NCBI GenBank assembly: GCA_963575745.1
Contig: CAUYUJ010021174.1
Span: 1 to 64,000 of the forward strand
DNA from: Prorocentrum cordatum
Taxonomy: Eukaryota; Sar; Dinophyceae; Prorocentrales; Prorocentraceae
Reading direction: 5' to 3'
Length of the DNA stretch: 64,000 nucleotides
Below the pieces are notes generated by a model, which had not been told where the DNA came from, ran no database searches, and saw nothing but the letters and a program-made list of their open reading frames with translations. Shown here in pieces: positions 47,215 through 57,994 of the stretch; positions within the stretch are counted from its first letter, which is position 1, and every line of letters starts with the position of its first letter. The translations under genes were made by a program, and so were the position numbers.

Positions 47215-47810
47215 TCATCGCTGGGCGCGTGGTGGCAGTGGAGGCCTTGCAAACTGCCTGATGCCGACGGTGCGCACCAGTACCGCCGCCGCCTCCAAGA
47301 CTTTGCCGGGTGTGGATTTCCCAAACAAGTCGCGCACTGTAGAGTCCGATGGGCCCAACTGAGCAATCACACTTGCCAGAGAATATGCTTCCCCTTCGCC
47401 TCCCAAGATAGCCAGCATAATCGCACCCCTGTGACGTCGAGGAGCGGGGGCTGGAGGTAGCTCGCCTAAGTGTTGTTCTCCTTTTCACATCGCATCTCCA
47501 GCAGCAGAGGTAGGTGGTCTCGCAGGGAGACTCCTCGCACCGCTTGCAGCGTCGTGCAGACCCCCCCAAATGTACCACAGCGAAGTAACAGATGAGATCG
47601 GAGGCCCCACCCCGCTTTAGAGCAATGCGGGGCTCATTAGGACAACTATGTCCCGGTCCACACCCTCGCGTGGAACACGACTGCAATGGCCCCGCGCAGA
47701 CCTCGCGTTCACTCTTGGCTGCAAACGCGCGTGGCGTTTGCATGTTTTCTCCGCGCCATTCAATCACCGATTGCGTATGTGCCTCCGCCTCGGTTGAGCC
47801 CACTGCCACT
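47215..47810 (-). CDS. Cys-rich protein fragment with frame break or micro-intron
   Basis: The upstream part reads CSTRGCGPGHSCPNEPRIAL, ICYFAVVHLGGSARRCKRCE, CETTYLCCWRCDVKRRTTLR, with cysteine spacing that suggests zinc binding. After CTTAG at 47466 a 37 nt piece starting GC and ending CACAG separates it from a second part, GAIMLAILGGEGEAYSLASV, LGPSDSTVRDLFGKSTPGKV, LEAAAVLVRTVG, ending in TGA at 47215. Removing the 37 nt joins the frames exactly. It may be a tiny GC-AG intron or a frameshift in a decaying gene. No family recognised. Confidence 0.45.
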
Positions 47811-48389
47811 GTGGCCGTGCGCCCTCCCGCGGCGACGAGGTCCCTACATCACATGGCCGAAACGAATTGACGACGGACCGTTCTAAAACAAATATACAAG
47901 AAATAAATGGTATTTCAAAAGCACGGACGATGTATATAAGCATCAAGGTTACATTCTTCAAAAACGCAAGTATGCATGACATATTCGTGCCCGAAACACG
48001 AATATCTAATACATAGAAATAATGCTTTGGAATAGCTGGTCCTTTTTTCACCCGGCCCGTTGTACATTAAGAGGAAACGTTCGTCGACCCTCCGCCGCGT
48101 GGACAAGAAAGAGGAATGCGCGCAGGGGCGGTCATCCTATCCGACGGCCAGCTGGGTCGAACTGCAACTACGCCCACACCCAACACCACCGAGGACGAGC
48201 GAAGGAAAAACCAGAAACGGGCTTGGAAACAAAAAACACAAGCTGCACCGGCTCCGAACCAAGAGGCGACCTGAACATCAATGTGGCAAGGTGCGTCTGA
48301 ATTCTCGAGAGCGGGGGCTGGGCCCAGGGCTCGACTGGCGAAACATGAATATGTCTTGCCAACCGTGTGGCATGAACTGGTAGTCAATA
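47811..48389. other. No gene recognised
   Basis: AT-richer unique sequence; no supported ORF. Confidence 0.4.
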
Positions 48390-48551
48390 CAGGGCAGGGT
48401 TTAATACATAGGATGTGTAAACATATTGTACTTTTAATACTAACTAATTTGGGAATAAAATTATGCATGAACTAATCGTTGTTTTTAGTACTGAATCCCT
48501 GCATTCTTAATACATGATCCGCAAGCGGAGCATGTATTAAAAACGGCACTG
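48390..48551. mobile_element. Tc1/mariner-type MITE, copy 2
   Basis: 162 bp, CAGGGCAGGGTTTAATAC .. GTATTAAAAACGGCACTG, flanked by TA on both sides. The interior (TTATGCATGAACTAATCGTTG, GATCCGCAAGCGGAGCATG) is about 85% identical to 40882-41041. Confidence 0.8.
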
Positions 48552-48808
48552 TAGTGTGTCCTGTCACTGGCGTAGTCGATGGGTAGCATGCGTTCTCGTG
48601 CGAAGGTCGTTGGGCACATCACTCTCTTGTCCAGCAACAACAGACGCATCAACTCGCCCGTTCCGTGTCGCCGTCGCTCCCGAGTGCGAGATGTCGCCCA
48701 ATTCTACACAGCGAGGTCCATGCCAAGTTCCATGACGTTTCTCGCCTCCAGTCCCCGTCAATGGGTAGCGTTCGCCATGGCAGTTGGGACATCACCATTC
48801 TCTGCCAC

Positions 48809-48918
48809 CTTGTGAGTTCCTTCGCCGCCTTGTGGAAAACACCATTCTCGTGGTGAGTCCTCGGCTGAGGAGGGTCGTATAACAGCTCGTAAGTGATGTC
48901 ATGCAACCTCGTACTGCC
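48809..48918 (-). CDS. Exon of an unrecognised gene
   Basis: 110 nt between a strong pyrimidine tract plus CCACCAG and the donor ACAAG|GTGGCA. It reads GSTRLHDITYELLYDPPQPR, THHENGVFHKAAKELT. Partner exons not found; no family recognised. Confidence 0.55.
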
Positions 48919-49114
48919 CTGGTGGGGAGGGGAAGGGCAAACGAGGAAGAACACATCAACAAGATGTGCCATAAACAACGGGTAATTTCCGGTGTGGGAG
49001 ACGATATACAAAGAGGGCGGGATACGCGAAAGAGGAGCCGTATTCATATGGAGTAACTGTGGGAGGAGGGGGGTGAAGAAGGCGGGAGGGGGGGCGGGAG
49101 AGAGAAGATGGGGA

Positions 49115-49185
49115 GGGGGAGGGGCAAGCCTCGTGCGCTCGCGCCACATCTGACATTCTACCCCTCCCACCCACCTGAGTCTTAC
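49115..49185 (-). repeat. GTAGGATGTCAGACATG repeat, copy 1
   Basis: Reverse complement of a segment ending both duplicated units at 53258-53311 and 56113-56170: GGGAGGGGTAG.ATGTCAGA, GCGAGCGCAC, CCCCTCCC. Confidence 0.7.
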
Positions 49186-49336
49186 CATTGCGATGAAGTG
49201 TCTCGATCCGCCGACGGGTATCGCAGTAGACTTGCGACCCGCCACGGGCCCCATCGAGTCACGCGCAATGTGAGAGGGGAGCTGTGTACAGTGGGGGAGG
49301 CGGCGGATGAGCAAGAGGACGAGCAGGGGCGAGAGG

Positions 49337-49490
49337 AGGAGGAGGAGGAGGAGGAGGAGGAGGAGGAGGAGGAGGGTGGAGGAGGAGGAGGAGGAGGAGG
49401 AGGAGGAGGAGGAGGAGGGAGGGAGGAGGAGGAGGAGGAGGAGGAGGAGGAGGAGGAGGAGGAGGAGGGAGGAGGAGATGGAGGAGGAAC
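49337..49490. repeat. GGA microsatellite
   Basis: About 150 bp of GGA triplets. Confidence 0.95.
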
Positions 49491-49806
49491 AGCGGCAGCA
49501 GGAGCACGAGGGCCGGGCGGAGCAGGATGGCCAGGGAGAGACGCAAGAGGGAAAAGGAATACGTAGGGCTGCAACAGCGAGGACGCTTTCGGAGCTCCCG
49601 GATCCGGAAATGTGGCCCACGCTGTTGCGAGAGCGCCATCCTGAGCGACACGAGCAAAGCGCCGATCCTGCAAAGAGGCCAGCGCTGCAGCGGCAGCACC
49701 GCTTTGAGACACCGAAGACACTCCGATTGGAAAAGCATTGCAAAGTTGCCCAACCAGTCCTTGCACTCAGGGGTCATGAATTCTCTTCTCAGGAACTTGC
49801 CCTGTA

Positions 49807-50085
49807 TGTGGGTCTGGCGGCTCTGTGCTCGCCGTCGCCAACCCGTCGCCGCCTCGTCGCCGCCCGTCGTCTGGGCCTGATTGTCGGTCCGGCGGCTCCA
49901 TGCTCGCCGTCGCCGCCCCGTCGCGGCCTCGTCGCCGCCCGTCGTCTGGGCCTGACTGCGAGTCTGGCGGCTCCGTGTAATCAGCCACCGCCCCGTCGCC
50001 GCAGTCGTCGCCACCCGTCGTATGGGTTTGGGGTCGGTCTGGCGGCTCCGTGCTATCAGCCACCGCCCCGTCGCCGCCTGGACTG
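49807..50085. repeat. Tandem repeat of about 75 bp, four units
   Basis: Units built on GTCGTCTGGGCCTGA, GGTCTGGCGGCTCC and GCCGCCCCGTCGCCGCC, diverging toward the right. Confidence 0.85.
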
Positions 50086-50171
50086 CAGGACATAGATTGC
50101 AGAACCTATAGTGCACCGCCTCCAGTGCAACACATAGATTGCGCCACAGAGATTGTGCACAAAGGTGGCAA

Positions 50172-51010
50172 ACTATGAATAGATGCCTGCATACATGCAT
50201 GCATGCATACATGCATAGTTGCGTACATACCTAGATATGCATACATACATATACACATACATGCATACATACATCCATCCATCCATACATGCATACATGC
50301 AAACAAGCATACGTACGTACGTACGTACGTACGTACGTACGTACGTACATGCATGCATGCATACATGCATGCATGCACACATGGGTCACGTGCATGCATA
50401 CATGCAGACATACATACATACATACATACATACATACATACATGCACATATACACACGTACACGCACACATACATACATACATACATACATACATACATA
50501 CATACATAAATACATACATACATACAGACATACAGACATACAGACATACAGACATACAGACATACATATGTACATACATACATCCATAACTGTGTACGTG
50601 CAGATGCATACAGTCTATACATCATGCAACCATATTATATATACCAACATACATACATGCATGCAAACGCACGCACATGAACACATACGCACATTCGTGC
50701 ACACATACAGAACTGTATACATACAAACACACATACATCCATACAACCATACATACATGCGTGCATGCATCTAGGCGTGCATACATGCATGCATGCATGC
50801 ATGTGCACACGCATCTATACATCCACTGGCACATCCAACCAGCCATCAATATATATATATATATATACATCCATCCATACACACATGCATACACGCATGC
50901 ATACACCTCATACGTACACACCAGTACATGTATGTGTACATGCAGCCACGCATACATACATACATGAATGCAGACGTACATCTACACATACGTATATCTA
51001 TCAGTTTATA
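50172..51010. repeat. ACAT/TGCA tetranucleotide array
   Basis: About 840 bp of ACAT, GCAT and ACGT tetramers with ACAG and GTAC variants. Met-Tyr-Val-Cys frames across it are artefacts. Followed by GATTGCACCAA-type words up to the gap. Confidence 0.95.
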
Positions 51011-51160
51011 TACTGTACCACACATGTTGCCCAGTTGAATGCACCAAGTAGATTGAGCACAACATACTGAACCAGCATATACTGCACCAACAGGAGCACA
51101 TCATATATATTCCACAAAATATAATACACCACCTAGATTGCACCAATAATGTTGCACACC

Positions 51161-51260
51161 NNNNNNNNNNNNNNNNNNNNNNNNNNNNNNNNNNNNNNNN
51201 NNNNNNNNNNNNNNNNNNNNNNNNNNNNNNNNNNNNNNNNNNNNNNNNNNNNNNNNNNNN
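51161..51260. other. Assembly gap (100 N)
   Basis: Exactly 100 N, the usual placeholder for a gap of unknown size. The left side is the end of the ACAT region, the right side a G run and a GGA array. Confidence 1.
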
Positions 51261-51274
51261 GCGGCTGCCTCCCC

Positions 51275-51284
<10 letters not shown>

Positions 51285-51309
<25 letters not shown>

Positions 51310-51350
51310 GAGGAGGAGGAGGAGGAGGAGGAGGAGGAGGAGGAGGAGAC
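51285..51350. repeat. GGA microsatellite
   Basis: About 22 GGA triplets directly right of the gap. Confidence 0.95.
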
Positions 51351-51371
51351 CGTTTTTTTGAATCGGCGATA

Positions 51372-51605
51372 GCCGTGCTAGGAGGCAACTACTGGGCAGT
51401 TCTCGCCAGAAAAATTAAGGAGGATTAAGCCCTATTGCGGAGCTGTTATGCCGGAGTGGGCCTCGGATCAAGCCGGATTAAGCCGGATTAATCGGGATTA
51501 AGCCGGATTAAGCGGGATTCGGCCGGATTAAGCCTGATGTCGGACCAGGGCAAAAACAGTATTTGACCTCTGAGGAGTTTTATCCGAAACCCTGGTTATC
51601 CCGGG
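51372..51605 (+). repeat. Dispersed repeat family GGATTAAGCC, copy 3
   Basis: AGGAGGCAACTACTGGG, GCCGGAGTGGGCCTCGGATC, six GGATTAAGCC decamers, GTCGGACCAGGGCAAAAACA, GACCTCTGAGGAGT. Confidence 0.75.
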
Positions 51606-51856
51606 CGGGGGAAGAGGAGGGGGCCCGCCGATCCTAACCCTCGCGCTGCGGGCAACCCTGCATAATGTGCCCGCGCCCCCCCCCCCCCTCCCGTGGAACT
51701 GCCCCCTCCTGGGGGGGGGGGGGGGGCAAGCCCGATACCCCGGGCTATCGCCCGACCCTAGAACAAAACCAGTCTCGAAGGGGACGGCCTCGGGGGACCC
51801 GGACATCCCCACTTCGTTATGAAACCACCACCATAAGTTGGAGGGGGAGACGGTCC

Positions 51857-51935
51857 TCCTCCTCCTCCTCCTCCTCCTCCTCCTCCTCTTCCTCCTCCTC
51901 CTCCTCTTCGTCCTCCTCCTCCTCATCCTCCTCCT
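51857..51935. repeat. CCT microsatellite between inverted ends
   Basis: CCT array bracketed by CACCACCATAAGTTGG (51825) and CCAACTTACGGTGCTGGTGG (51943), an inverted pair. Confidence 0.85.
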
Positions 51936-51964
51936 TCCCCACACCAACTTACGGTGCTGGTGGT

Positions 51965-52130
51965 GGAAAACAGGCCCATCAGAAAAGTCGCGACGGGAGG
52001 TTCTGGCCACGCTCCGGCCTCTGGGGGCCCTCGGGGCTGGAAAAGAGGCCATCCCGGGAGGAGGAGCCCGCTCCCGGGGCAGGGGTCCGGACCTCTGGAG
52101 CCCGCTTTGTGAGGACTCGCGAGGGCGCCC
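51965..52130 (+). repeat. Dispersed repeat family CGCGACGGGAGG, copy 4
   Basis: AGTCGCGACGGGAGGTTCTGG, CCTCTGGGGGCCCTCGGGGC, CCGGACCTCTGGAGCCCGC. Confidence 0.5.
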
Positions 52131-52199
52131 GTGACCGGCCCACCCTCCATCAAGTGGAGCAGGGGCCGACCGTCCCAGCATTCCTGTAGTCCTACCACG

Positions 52200-52390
52200 A
52201 AGTGTTCTTAGAACCCCAAAGATGTTCTGAGAACAAAAACAAGGCTCTTAGAGCATAAGCCCGACGTGTTAAAACCAGACGGTCCCAGCCAAACATGTTC
52301 TAAGAGCATTTCGCGGAAACCTCAAACGCTTCTTGGAACATTGTTTGGTAGGTCTATAGGGGAGCCGGGACGCTTCGCCACTGCTTGATC
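52200..52390 (+). repeat. Dispersed repeat family GTTCTTAGAAC, copy 4
   Basis: GTGTTCTTAGAACCCC, TGTTCTGAGAACA, CATGTTCTAAGAGCATTTCG, ATTGTTTGGTAGG, GGGACGCTTCGCCACTGCTTGA. Confidence 0.7.
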
Positions 52391-52545
52391 AAGGGACGAA
52401 ACAACCACCCGGCCCAGACAAGCGGCGTTTACTAAACGGCCCTGGGCGTTTACTAAACAGCCTTCTGTGGGCGCGTTTGCTCGACGACTTCGCGTGTCGG
52501 GGTGGTCATGATCGGGGTGGATGTTCTGCCTTCTACTCCAGCCCT

Positions 52546-53311
52546 CCCCTCCACAATTACTCAATATGAATACTACTCTCCTCCTTCCCCTGATGACGGG
52601 TTGGGAGTGTTCGCCCCCCCCGCGTACTGTTTTTTTACACACAGGATTCCCTGGAGTTGGGTTTTTGCCTGCATGTTTTTCAAAATGCTGCTCTCGCTGA
52701 GGCGCCGGCCTCATTTTCGAGCCCCGCTCATTCCGAATCGTACTCCCGCTGCAGCGCTGGCCTCATTTCCGTCCTTCCGCTCGTTCAGAATCGTGTTCCC
52801 GCTGCAGCGCTGGCTTCATTTCCACGCTTCCGCTCGTTCCGAATCGTGCTCCCGCTGCAGCGCTGGCGTCATTTCCCGTGCCATGCCACGGCATGCAATG
52901 CAATGCCAGGTTGCGTTCCGCTGCGCGATGCCATGCCTTCAGCTGACGCTGTGATATGCAGTGCTTAAGTGCCACGTCGTGCTTTGCCATGCTACGCTGT
53001 GATCTTCAACGCCATGCTATGCAATGTTATGTTCGGGGCCGCTGTGCGATACCATGCTTTGCGTTGCAAAGCTTTGTGATGCAATTCTTCACTACGCCAC
53101 GCCACGCCATGCTGTGACATACTACGCTTTGCGGTGCTCTTCTACGCCATGCCATGCCGTGCTCTACAATGCATCGCGTATCCTTTCGGGATCATTGCCC
53201 TGCTCGACATCCGACTGTGCGAGTAGAGAGGGGATCTACGCCATGGTAAGGGATGGGAGGGAGTGGTAGGATGTCAGACATGACGCGAGCGCACCTAGCT
53301 TGCCCCTCCCC
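52546..53311 (+). repeat. Diverged segmental duplication, copy A
   Basis: Shares its order of landmarks with 55305-56170: CTACTCTCCTC..CTGATGACG, a tandem run of CGCTCGTTCCGAATCGTGCT with CCCGCTGCAGCGCTGGC (four units), ATGCCATGC-rich sequence, TGCCCTGCTCGACATCCGAC, and GTAGGATGTCAGACATGACG. Confidence 0.8.
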
Positions 53312-53673
53312 CTCCCCCTGGTCACGTCACGGTGCGCGCCAGCCCCGTCTGGGAGTGCGCCATCCCTGGGCATTCCTCGGGCGGCGCCGGCCCGAAGCGT
53401 GGCCTGACCAGCGCTCGGCCCACCCCAGTCACACCCGTGATCGCGTGTCGCCAGGGGATACAGCAACGGTCTTCTGGGGAGAGTCCCGACGTGGGCAGAA
53501 TCACGTGGGGTGTCTTTGTTACAGCCAGCGCATCTTTTGGAGAGAGGTGGGAGGAGGCGAAATGAGAAGATGCGACAATCATCGTGCGGACCCACACGTC
53601 GCGCTGTCCACCGCGGGCTTCAGGAACGGAGCATGGAGCGATGCGAATAGGGCAGCAACAAATTGCGTTGTTA

Positions 53674-53829
53674 ACATAAACTTTTGACGGTCGGCGCGGA
53701 TTTCTTGGATCTGCGCTGAACCCCCCCTCCCTGGAGCGCGGAGCGCGCCAGAAGCGGCGCTGGAGGCGATGCCAGGGGGGCACAGCGCAGACCCTGGAAA
53801 TCTGCGGGGAACGTCACACGCTTATGGTT
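53674..53829. mobile_element. Clover-leaf fold-back element, copy 4
   Basis: ACATAAACTTTTGACGGTCGG, CGCGGATTTCTTGGATCTGCGCTG pairs imperfectly with CAGCGCAGACCCTGGAAATC and the following arm. The inner GAGCGCGGAGCGCGCC hairpin is present. Confidence 0.65.
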
Positions 53830-54089
53830 TTGATGATGCTTCTTGTTCCTTCGAGCAAATTACAATCAACCCGCAGAACAAGGACGCACGACAAGGGTGC
53901 AAGGGCCTCAGAAGGCCATGTCGACAACTTGCGAGCGGGGCGAGGCTAGCGCAAGCTGCTAATGATGGGCCGAGGGGAAGGATGCAAGGGTAACCTTGGT
54001 AAGTCGCTCATCTTACTATGCGGGTTGAGTGCAACCCCAGGAACGTATCCAGAGGTCTCCTAGATGGGGTCGGAGTAGATGGGTTCGGA

Positions 54090-54345
54090 AGATCGCGCCG
54101 CATGGCCGATACACCGCCGATGCATCGGCGATGCGTGTGTTTTCTCCCCTCCTGACTGTTGTGGGGCTCTGGGAGGCTCCCGTCACCACGGCGGGATCCC
54201 CCTCGCGAGTCTGGCGAGCAGCACGAACTCAAGGAGAAGAGGCGGTCCGGGGCTCCAGGCTGGTGCCTCGGCGAGGGGCTGGGCGAGCCCCCTGACCTCG
54301 CGTCCCAGGAGCGTCCCATCTGGGAGGCCCAGAGTGCTTCGCCCT
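54090..54345 (+). repeat. Repeat shared with 58690-59235 (CACCACGGCGGGATCC unit), copy 1
   Basis: CGATGCATCGGCGATGCGTG, CTCCCCTCCTGAC, GTGGGGCTCTGGGAGGCTCC, CCTCGGCGAGGGGCTGGGCGA. Over 90% identical to 59051-59230. Confidence 0.8.
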
Positions 54346-54800
54346 TCTTTGTGAAAGGGCCCTGGGACACAAGCAAAAATGCACACAAATGGCAGGATCC
54401 CCCTCTTTTCCTAGATCTTTCGGGGATTTTCGTCTTCCACCCCCGCTTCCATGTTCTCCCATATGTTCAAAAGGAGCCCGCTCGGAGACCCCATCTGGGG
54501 AGGCCTGGGTCGAGGGGGGCCCGGGCCCCTCTGCGCGCGGCCGCTCCTCGGGCCCCCTTCCGGGGGGGGGAGGGAGGCCCTGGTCGGGCCGCACCGCCGA
54601 TGCCTCGGCGACGCGGCGCGACCCGCCGACCCCAGCGGCTCGGACCCCACCCCGGGAGGCCTACAGAGTGCCTCGCCCCTGTTTGGGAGGGCCCTGGGAC
54701 ACAAGCAAATGCACGCAAATCACAGGATGCCCCCACTCTTTCTCCATATTTTGGGGGGTTTTCGTCTTCCACCCCCCACCTCCCACGTTTTTCCCATATT
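54346..54800 (+). repeat. Dispersed repeat family GTCTTCCCCCC, copies 3 and 4
   Basis: AAAGGGCCCTGGGACACAAGC with TTTCGTCTTCCACCCCC at 54350-54480, and GAGGGCCCTGGGACACAAGC with TTCGTCTTCCACCCCCC at 54687-54800: a tandem duplication of about 335 bp. Confidence 0.75.
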
Positions 54801-55095
54801 TTCGAAGGAGTCCGCTCGGACCCCATCAGGGGGGGGCTGGGTCGAGGGGGGCCTGGGCCCCGCTGCGCGCGGCCGCTCCTCGGCCCCCCTCTCGGGGGGG
54901 GGGGGGGGGAGCCCCTGGCCAGAGCCGCGGGGAGGGCGCCGCTCTCCTGCGCGCCCGCGGGCGGCGGCGGGGCCGCCGGGGGCGCGGCGGCCGCCGCCGT
55001 GCCCCCGTCCTCTGGCAGGGGGGGCGCGGAGGAGGACGGCACCGAGCTCAGACGTGAGGTGCAGCCAGCCTCGACAGCACGGGTCGAGCACACTC

Positions 55096-55300
55096 CTCCT
55101 CCTCCTCCTCCTCCTCCTCTCTCCGCCTCCTCCTCTCCTCCTCCTCCTCCTCCTCCTCCTCCTCCTCCTGCGCCTCCTCCTGCTCCTCCGCCTCCTGCTC
55201 TTCCGCATCCTGCTCCTCCGCCTCCTCCTCCTCCTACTCCTCCTCCTTGTCCTCCTCTACGTCCTCCGCCTCCTCCTCCTTCTGTTCCTCCTCCCTCCCC
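55096..55300. repeat. CCT microsatellite
   Basis: CCT triplets with CGCCTCCTGCTCTT interruptions. Confidence 0.9.
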
Positions 55301-55304
55301 GCTC

Positions 55305-56170
55305 CCTCCACAATGAAACAATATGAAGCTACTCTCCTCTCTCTCCTGATGACGTCCGGAAGATATCCGGCCCCCCTCCGCGTATTGTTTTTGTTACGCG
55401 CAGGACTCCCGCTGAAGCGCTGGCATCATTTTCGGGCTTCCGCTCGTTCCGAATCGTGCTCCCGCTGCAGCGCTGACATCATGTCCGCGCTTCCGCTCGT
55501 TCCGAATTGCGCTCCCGCTTCAGCGCTGGCCTTCCTTCCAAATAGGCCCCAAATCCTAGAAAATGGCACCCCAACAAAAACCATCGGACTTGATTCCACG
55601 TTCAGTGTCGATTCCTTGATTTTTGGGGCCGCAGAAGCCCCCGCCCTACTTGGGGGCGTCGTCATTTTCAGAAAATATCAAACAGGAGCCCCGTTTCTGC
55701 TTGGAGAAGGCGATATTTCAAGCAGAAACAGCGGGCGCTCTCCATCAGCCCCGCGTTGTGTGGAGCTTTTCGGGGAGCCCAAGGAGCTAGACATGGAGCG
55801 ACGACTCCAGGCTGGCCCAGACCTCTCAAATTCGATCCACTTACCCTCCAAAAAACCTGGCGCCATGCCATGACATGCTGTGCGGTGTTGTGCTCTGCGC
55901 CGCTTTGCGATGCCATGCCTTGCGTTGCAATGCTCTGTGATGCAATGCTTCACTGCGCAATGCCAGGCCATATGGCATGCTACGCTCTGCCGTGCTCTTC
56001 TACGCCATGCCATGCCATGCCGTGCTCTACCATTCATCGCGTACCCTCTCGCGATCATTGCCCTGCTCGACATCCGACTGTGCGAATAGAGAAGAAATCT
56101 ACGCCATGACAAGGGATGGGCGGGAGGGGTAGGACGTCAGACATGATGCGAGCGCACCCAACCCGTCCCT
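55305..56170 (+). repeat. Diverged segmental duplication, copy B
   Basis: Partner of 52546-53311, with three 57 bp units and about 320 bp (55540-55860) not present in copy A. The ATGCC-rich part contains recurring CATGCCATGCC words. Confidence 0.8.
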
Positions 56171-56325
56171 CCCCCCTCCCTCCTCCCTCCCCCCAAGCCC
56201 CATCGCAAACCGCCTCCCCCCCTCCCCCCCCTCCCTCCTCCTCCTCCCCCCCCGTCCTCCCTCCCCTCCTCCCTCCTCCCCCCCCCCTCCTCCCTCCTCC
56301 CTCCTCCACCCCCCCTCCCGCCATA
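56165..56325. repeat. CCT/C-rich tract
   Basis: CCCTCC and CCCCCC runs of about 160 bp. Confidence 0.9.
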
Positions 56326-57134
56326 GGTCCTGGGGCGCGGGCGGCGGCATGGGGGGCGGCGCCGGCATCGGCATGGCCCCCGCGACGCCGGCCGCGGGCC
56401 GCGCCTGCGGCGGGCTGCCGGCCGGCAGGGAGGGCAGCGGCGGCGCCTGCGCGGGCGGCAGCTGGTGCTGCGGGGGCGGCGCCGGCTTCGGCGGGGGCTG
56501 CCCCGGGGGCACGTTGAGCACCGGCGCCTGGGCGGAGGGGCCCTCGCTCGTCGTTGCATGCTGTTCCCATCGTGCCTGAGGACCGAGTCCCAGGAAGGAT
56601 GTCGAGCCCACCCGGAAGAGCATCGAAGCGGCGTCGAGCGGGCATCGCCTCTCGGGGCCCGAGACGTGGAAGCCCTCAAGCTTCGGTACTTTCCTGGTGC
56701 TCGAGATTCTCTCTGGTGATCAAGGCTACAGTAGGTTGGAGCATCAGAACTCTCGTCGCGAGGCTCGAGATTCAAGGATAGAGGCGTTCGGCCGCTTCTC
56801 GATCGTGTTCTGCGGGGTTCCCCGCCTCGGGGTGCTCTCTCCGGCAGCTGCGCCTCGCCGAGGGCGCTCTTGGGGCACCTGGATCGTCCCGGATTGCGTT
56901 GAGCACTGGCGCCTGGGCGCGAAGCTCGAAGGACCCAGAGATCCAGCGCATTCTCGCCGTTTTCGGCCTGGACAGTCAGTGGCCTACGGCGGTGAAACTT
57001 CAATGAGCACACTGTATCTGGCAGACTTTGGGTCCGACGTCTTGTCCTCAGCCTCATGCATTCGTGGTCGCTTTGGATCCACTGGCGCGCTTTCAGAGCG
57101 CGCCATGGCGTGGGCGGATTCCGGCTGTGGCCCG
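56326..57134. other. No gene established; one dispersed repeat
   Basis: GC-rich sequence up to 56600, then a segment (56610-56760) related to 41195-41320. No supported exon. Confidence 0.4.
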
Positions 57135-57355
57135 ACGACCGACGACCGAGACGACGACGACCGACTGGCGACCGGCGACTGGACCGAACCACCGACCGAC
57201 CGACCGACAGGCCGACCGAAACGACGACGACCGATCGACCGAACGACCGACCGACCGACTGAAGCGACGACCGATGACGACCGACGGACCGACCGACGGA
57301 CCGAGAGGACGACGACCGACGACGACGACCGACGGACCGGCTGACCGACAGACGA
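57135..57355. repeat. GACC/GACGACC tandem repeats
   Basis: ACCGACCGACCGAC and GACGACGACCGAC words over 220 bp. Confidence 0.9.
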
Positions 57356-57541
57356 GCGCGCGGACTGACCCAGTTTGGGAGCACGGCGTGGATACTATGC
57401 TAGAATCCCCGCCCCTGGGCCCCCCCCCCCTCGCCACGACTTATTTATACTTCTGAAGCCCTGAACCGAGCGAGGTTCCAGCCCTCAACTTTCACAACAA
57501 AAGAAAATCTTCCAGCTGCCTATGCCGACAAGAAGGGGTGG

Positions 57542-57870
57542 CTCCAGCCCTCAATGTTGAGGGAAAATGTGCAAGACGCCCACGGTGTCGGTTCCAGCCC
57601 TCAATGTTTAACCAGCGCGAGTGTTCCAGCCGCCTACGGTGTGGGTTCCAGAACAGCGGGAGCGTTCCAGCCGCCCACGGCGTGGGCCCCGGCCATGCAG
57701 TTCTGCCGAGCGCGAGCGTTCCAGCCGCGCACGGCGTGGGCTCCAGCCATACACTTCTACCGAGCGCGCGCGCTCCAGCCGCGCACGGCGTGGGCTCCAG
57801 CCGTGCACTTTTGCCAAGCGCCAGCGTTGCCAACTGTACACGGCGCGGGATTCAGCCATATGCTCGCACC
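57542..57870. repeat. Tandem repeat of about 55-60 bp, six units
   Basis: Unit GCGTTCCAGCCGCGCACGGC, GTGGGCTCCAGCCATGCACT, TCTGCCGAGCGCGA. The units nearest 57750 are the most alike. Confidence 0.85.
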
Positions 57871-57994
57871 GGGCGCACGCGCGCCCAGCCGCCCATGGCA
57901 ACTTCCCACTAGCAAACTACTCCACTGACTCAGGGGCCCCCGCCGAGCCCCAAGACCGTCGACAAAACGCCTCGGGTGCTGGGGCTGGTTGAGA

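Noticed and set aside
50106-50981. Met-Tyr-Val-Cys and Thr-Tyr-Ile-His frames
   Set aside because: ACAT tetranucleotide array reading through in all frames.
50172-51010. Possible CRISPR-like or telomeric array
   Set aside because: No unique spacers of constant length and no telomere repeat; it is a plain tetranucleotide array.
52502-53269. Plus frames over the duplicated CGCTCGTTCC and ATGCC segments
   Set aside because: Frames are not conserved between the two copies of the duplication.
56137-57384. 415-codon minus frame with SVGRSVGR repeats
   Set aside because: Product of the GACC tandem repeat and GC-rich sequence; the non-repetitive part belongs to a dispersed repeat.
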